From Armigeres subalbatus (taxonomy: Eukaryota; Arthropoda; Insecta; Diptera; Culicidae): 64,000 nt of DNA. The position numbers and the translations under genes were made by a program. Location of the stretch: the NCBI RefSeq assembly GCF_024139115.2, contig NC_085140.1:313847259-313911258 (forward strand), in the 5' to 3' direction. Numbering within the stretch: the stretch's first letter is position 1; each line of letters begins with the position of its first letter. Below the pieces are notes generated by a model. That model ran no database searches and had not been told where the DNA came from. It saw only the letters and a list, made by a program, of their open reading frames with translations. Positions 63,831-64,000 of the stretch are shown piece by piece.

Positions 63831-64000
63831 CAAGATTTTTTATGTATACAGGTTATCCGACTTGTCAATATCCCCAACTCAGCCATCTTGGATTTTTGTA
63901 TGGAATTTATGCTCGTTTGTTTACTTTTTGCACTGAAAATGTATGTTTCCCCCCCGCGCTGGTTATTCCCATCTACTGACGAAGTCGGATAACCTGTACA
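63831..64000 (+). mobile_element. hAT-type MITE (CAAGATT family), copy 6, cut by window end
   Basis: Same sequence as copies 1-5 up to CCTGTACA at the right edge; only the last ~14 bp are outside the window. Confidence 0.9.

Overview
The window looks like Aedes mosquito DNA (Ae. aegypti or Ae. albopictus type). The basis is a small number of ordinary dipteran housekeeping genes with short introns, several Feilai-type tRNA-derived SINEs, and an exceptional density of nested mobile elements. No bacterial or viral genome organisation is present. At least three quarters of the sequence is transposon, MITE, minisatellite or featureless AT-rich spacer.

Host genes: four are well supported. On the minus strand at 5.7-8.3 kb lie a five-exon pseudouridine synthase (PUSL1/TruA family) and, overlapping its 3' end by 53 nt in another frame, a DUSP19-like dual-specificity phosphatase. 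On the plus strand at 24.6-26.0 kb is TRM6, the non-catalytic subunit of the tRNA m1A58 methyltransferase. On the minus strand from 47.0 to 36.1 kb is a Nudix diphosphoinositol polyphosphate phosphohydrolase (Drosophila Aps / human NUDT3 type) whose 10.2 kb first intron is packed with retroelements. Two of these four act on tRNA bases, but they are not clustered and nothing suggests co-regulation. An orphan exon (33.2 kb), two TATA-type promoter candidates (33.5 and 34.2 kb) and a takeout-like gene fragment (54.7-55.3 kb) are weaker.

Mobile elements by region: 0-4.2 kb, the right part of a Ty3/gypsy (Mag-like) LTR retrotransposon on the minus strand with its 5' LTR and a tRNA-Ser primer site. 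8.6-17.6 kb, five copies of one hAT-type MITE, one of them split by a 6.0 kb CACTA/EnSpm-like transposon carrying a transposase gene and a SAM-domain gene, which is itself hit by another MITE. 18-24.4 kb, MITEs, an internally deleted copia element with 5-bp target duplications, and RTE-like fragments. 27.5-32.8 kb, an I-superclade LINE fragment split by a hAT element that carries a minisatellite, then a foldback element with AAGGCTGAAA arrays around a 1.2 kb polypyrimidine core. 38.5-43.4 kb, LINE endonuclease and RT fragments, an ORF1-only 'half-LINE' with a 13-bp target duplication, and SINEs. 44.6-50 kb, a mariner-type remnant and several MITEs. 50.1-53.1 kb, an ORF1/gag-like gene split by a second minisatellite foldback element. 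54.4-64 kb, CACTA-like, hAT, Harbinger-like and dimeric MITEs, a jockey remnant, and a further copy of the 8.6 kb MITE at the right edge.

The most unusual items are the nested two-gene CACTA-like element, the two foldback families built from AAGG-(C/T)-x-GAAA minisatellites, the ORF1-only LINE, and the overlapping PUSL1/DUSP19 reading frames. All calls come from reading the sequence; no database search was made.
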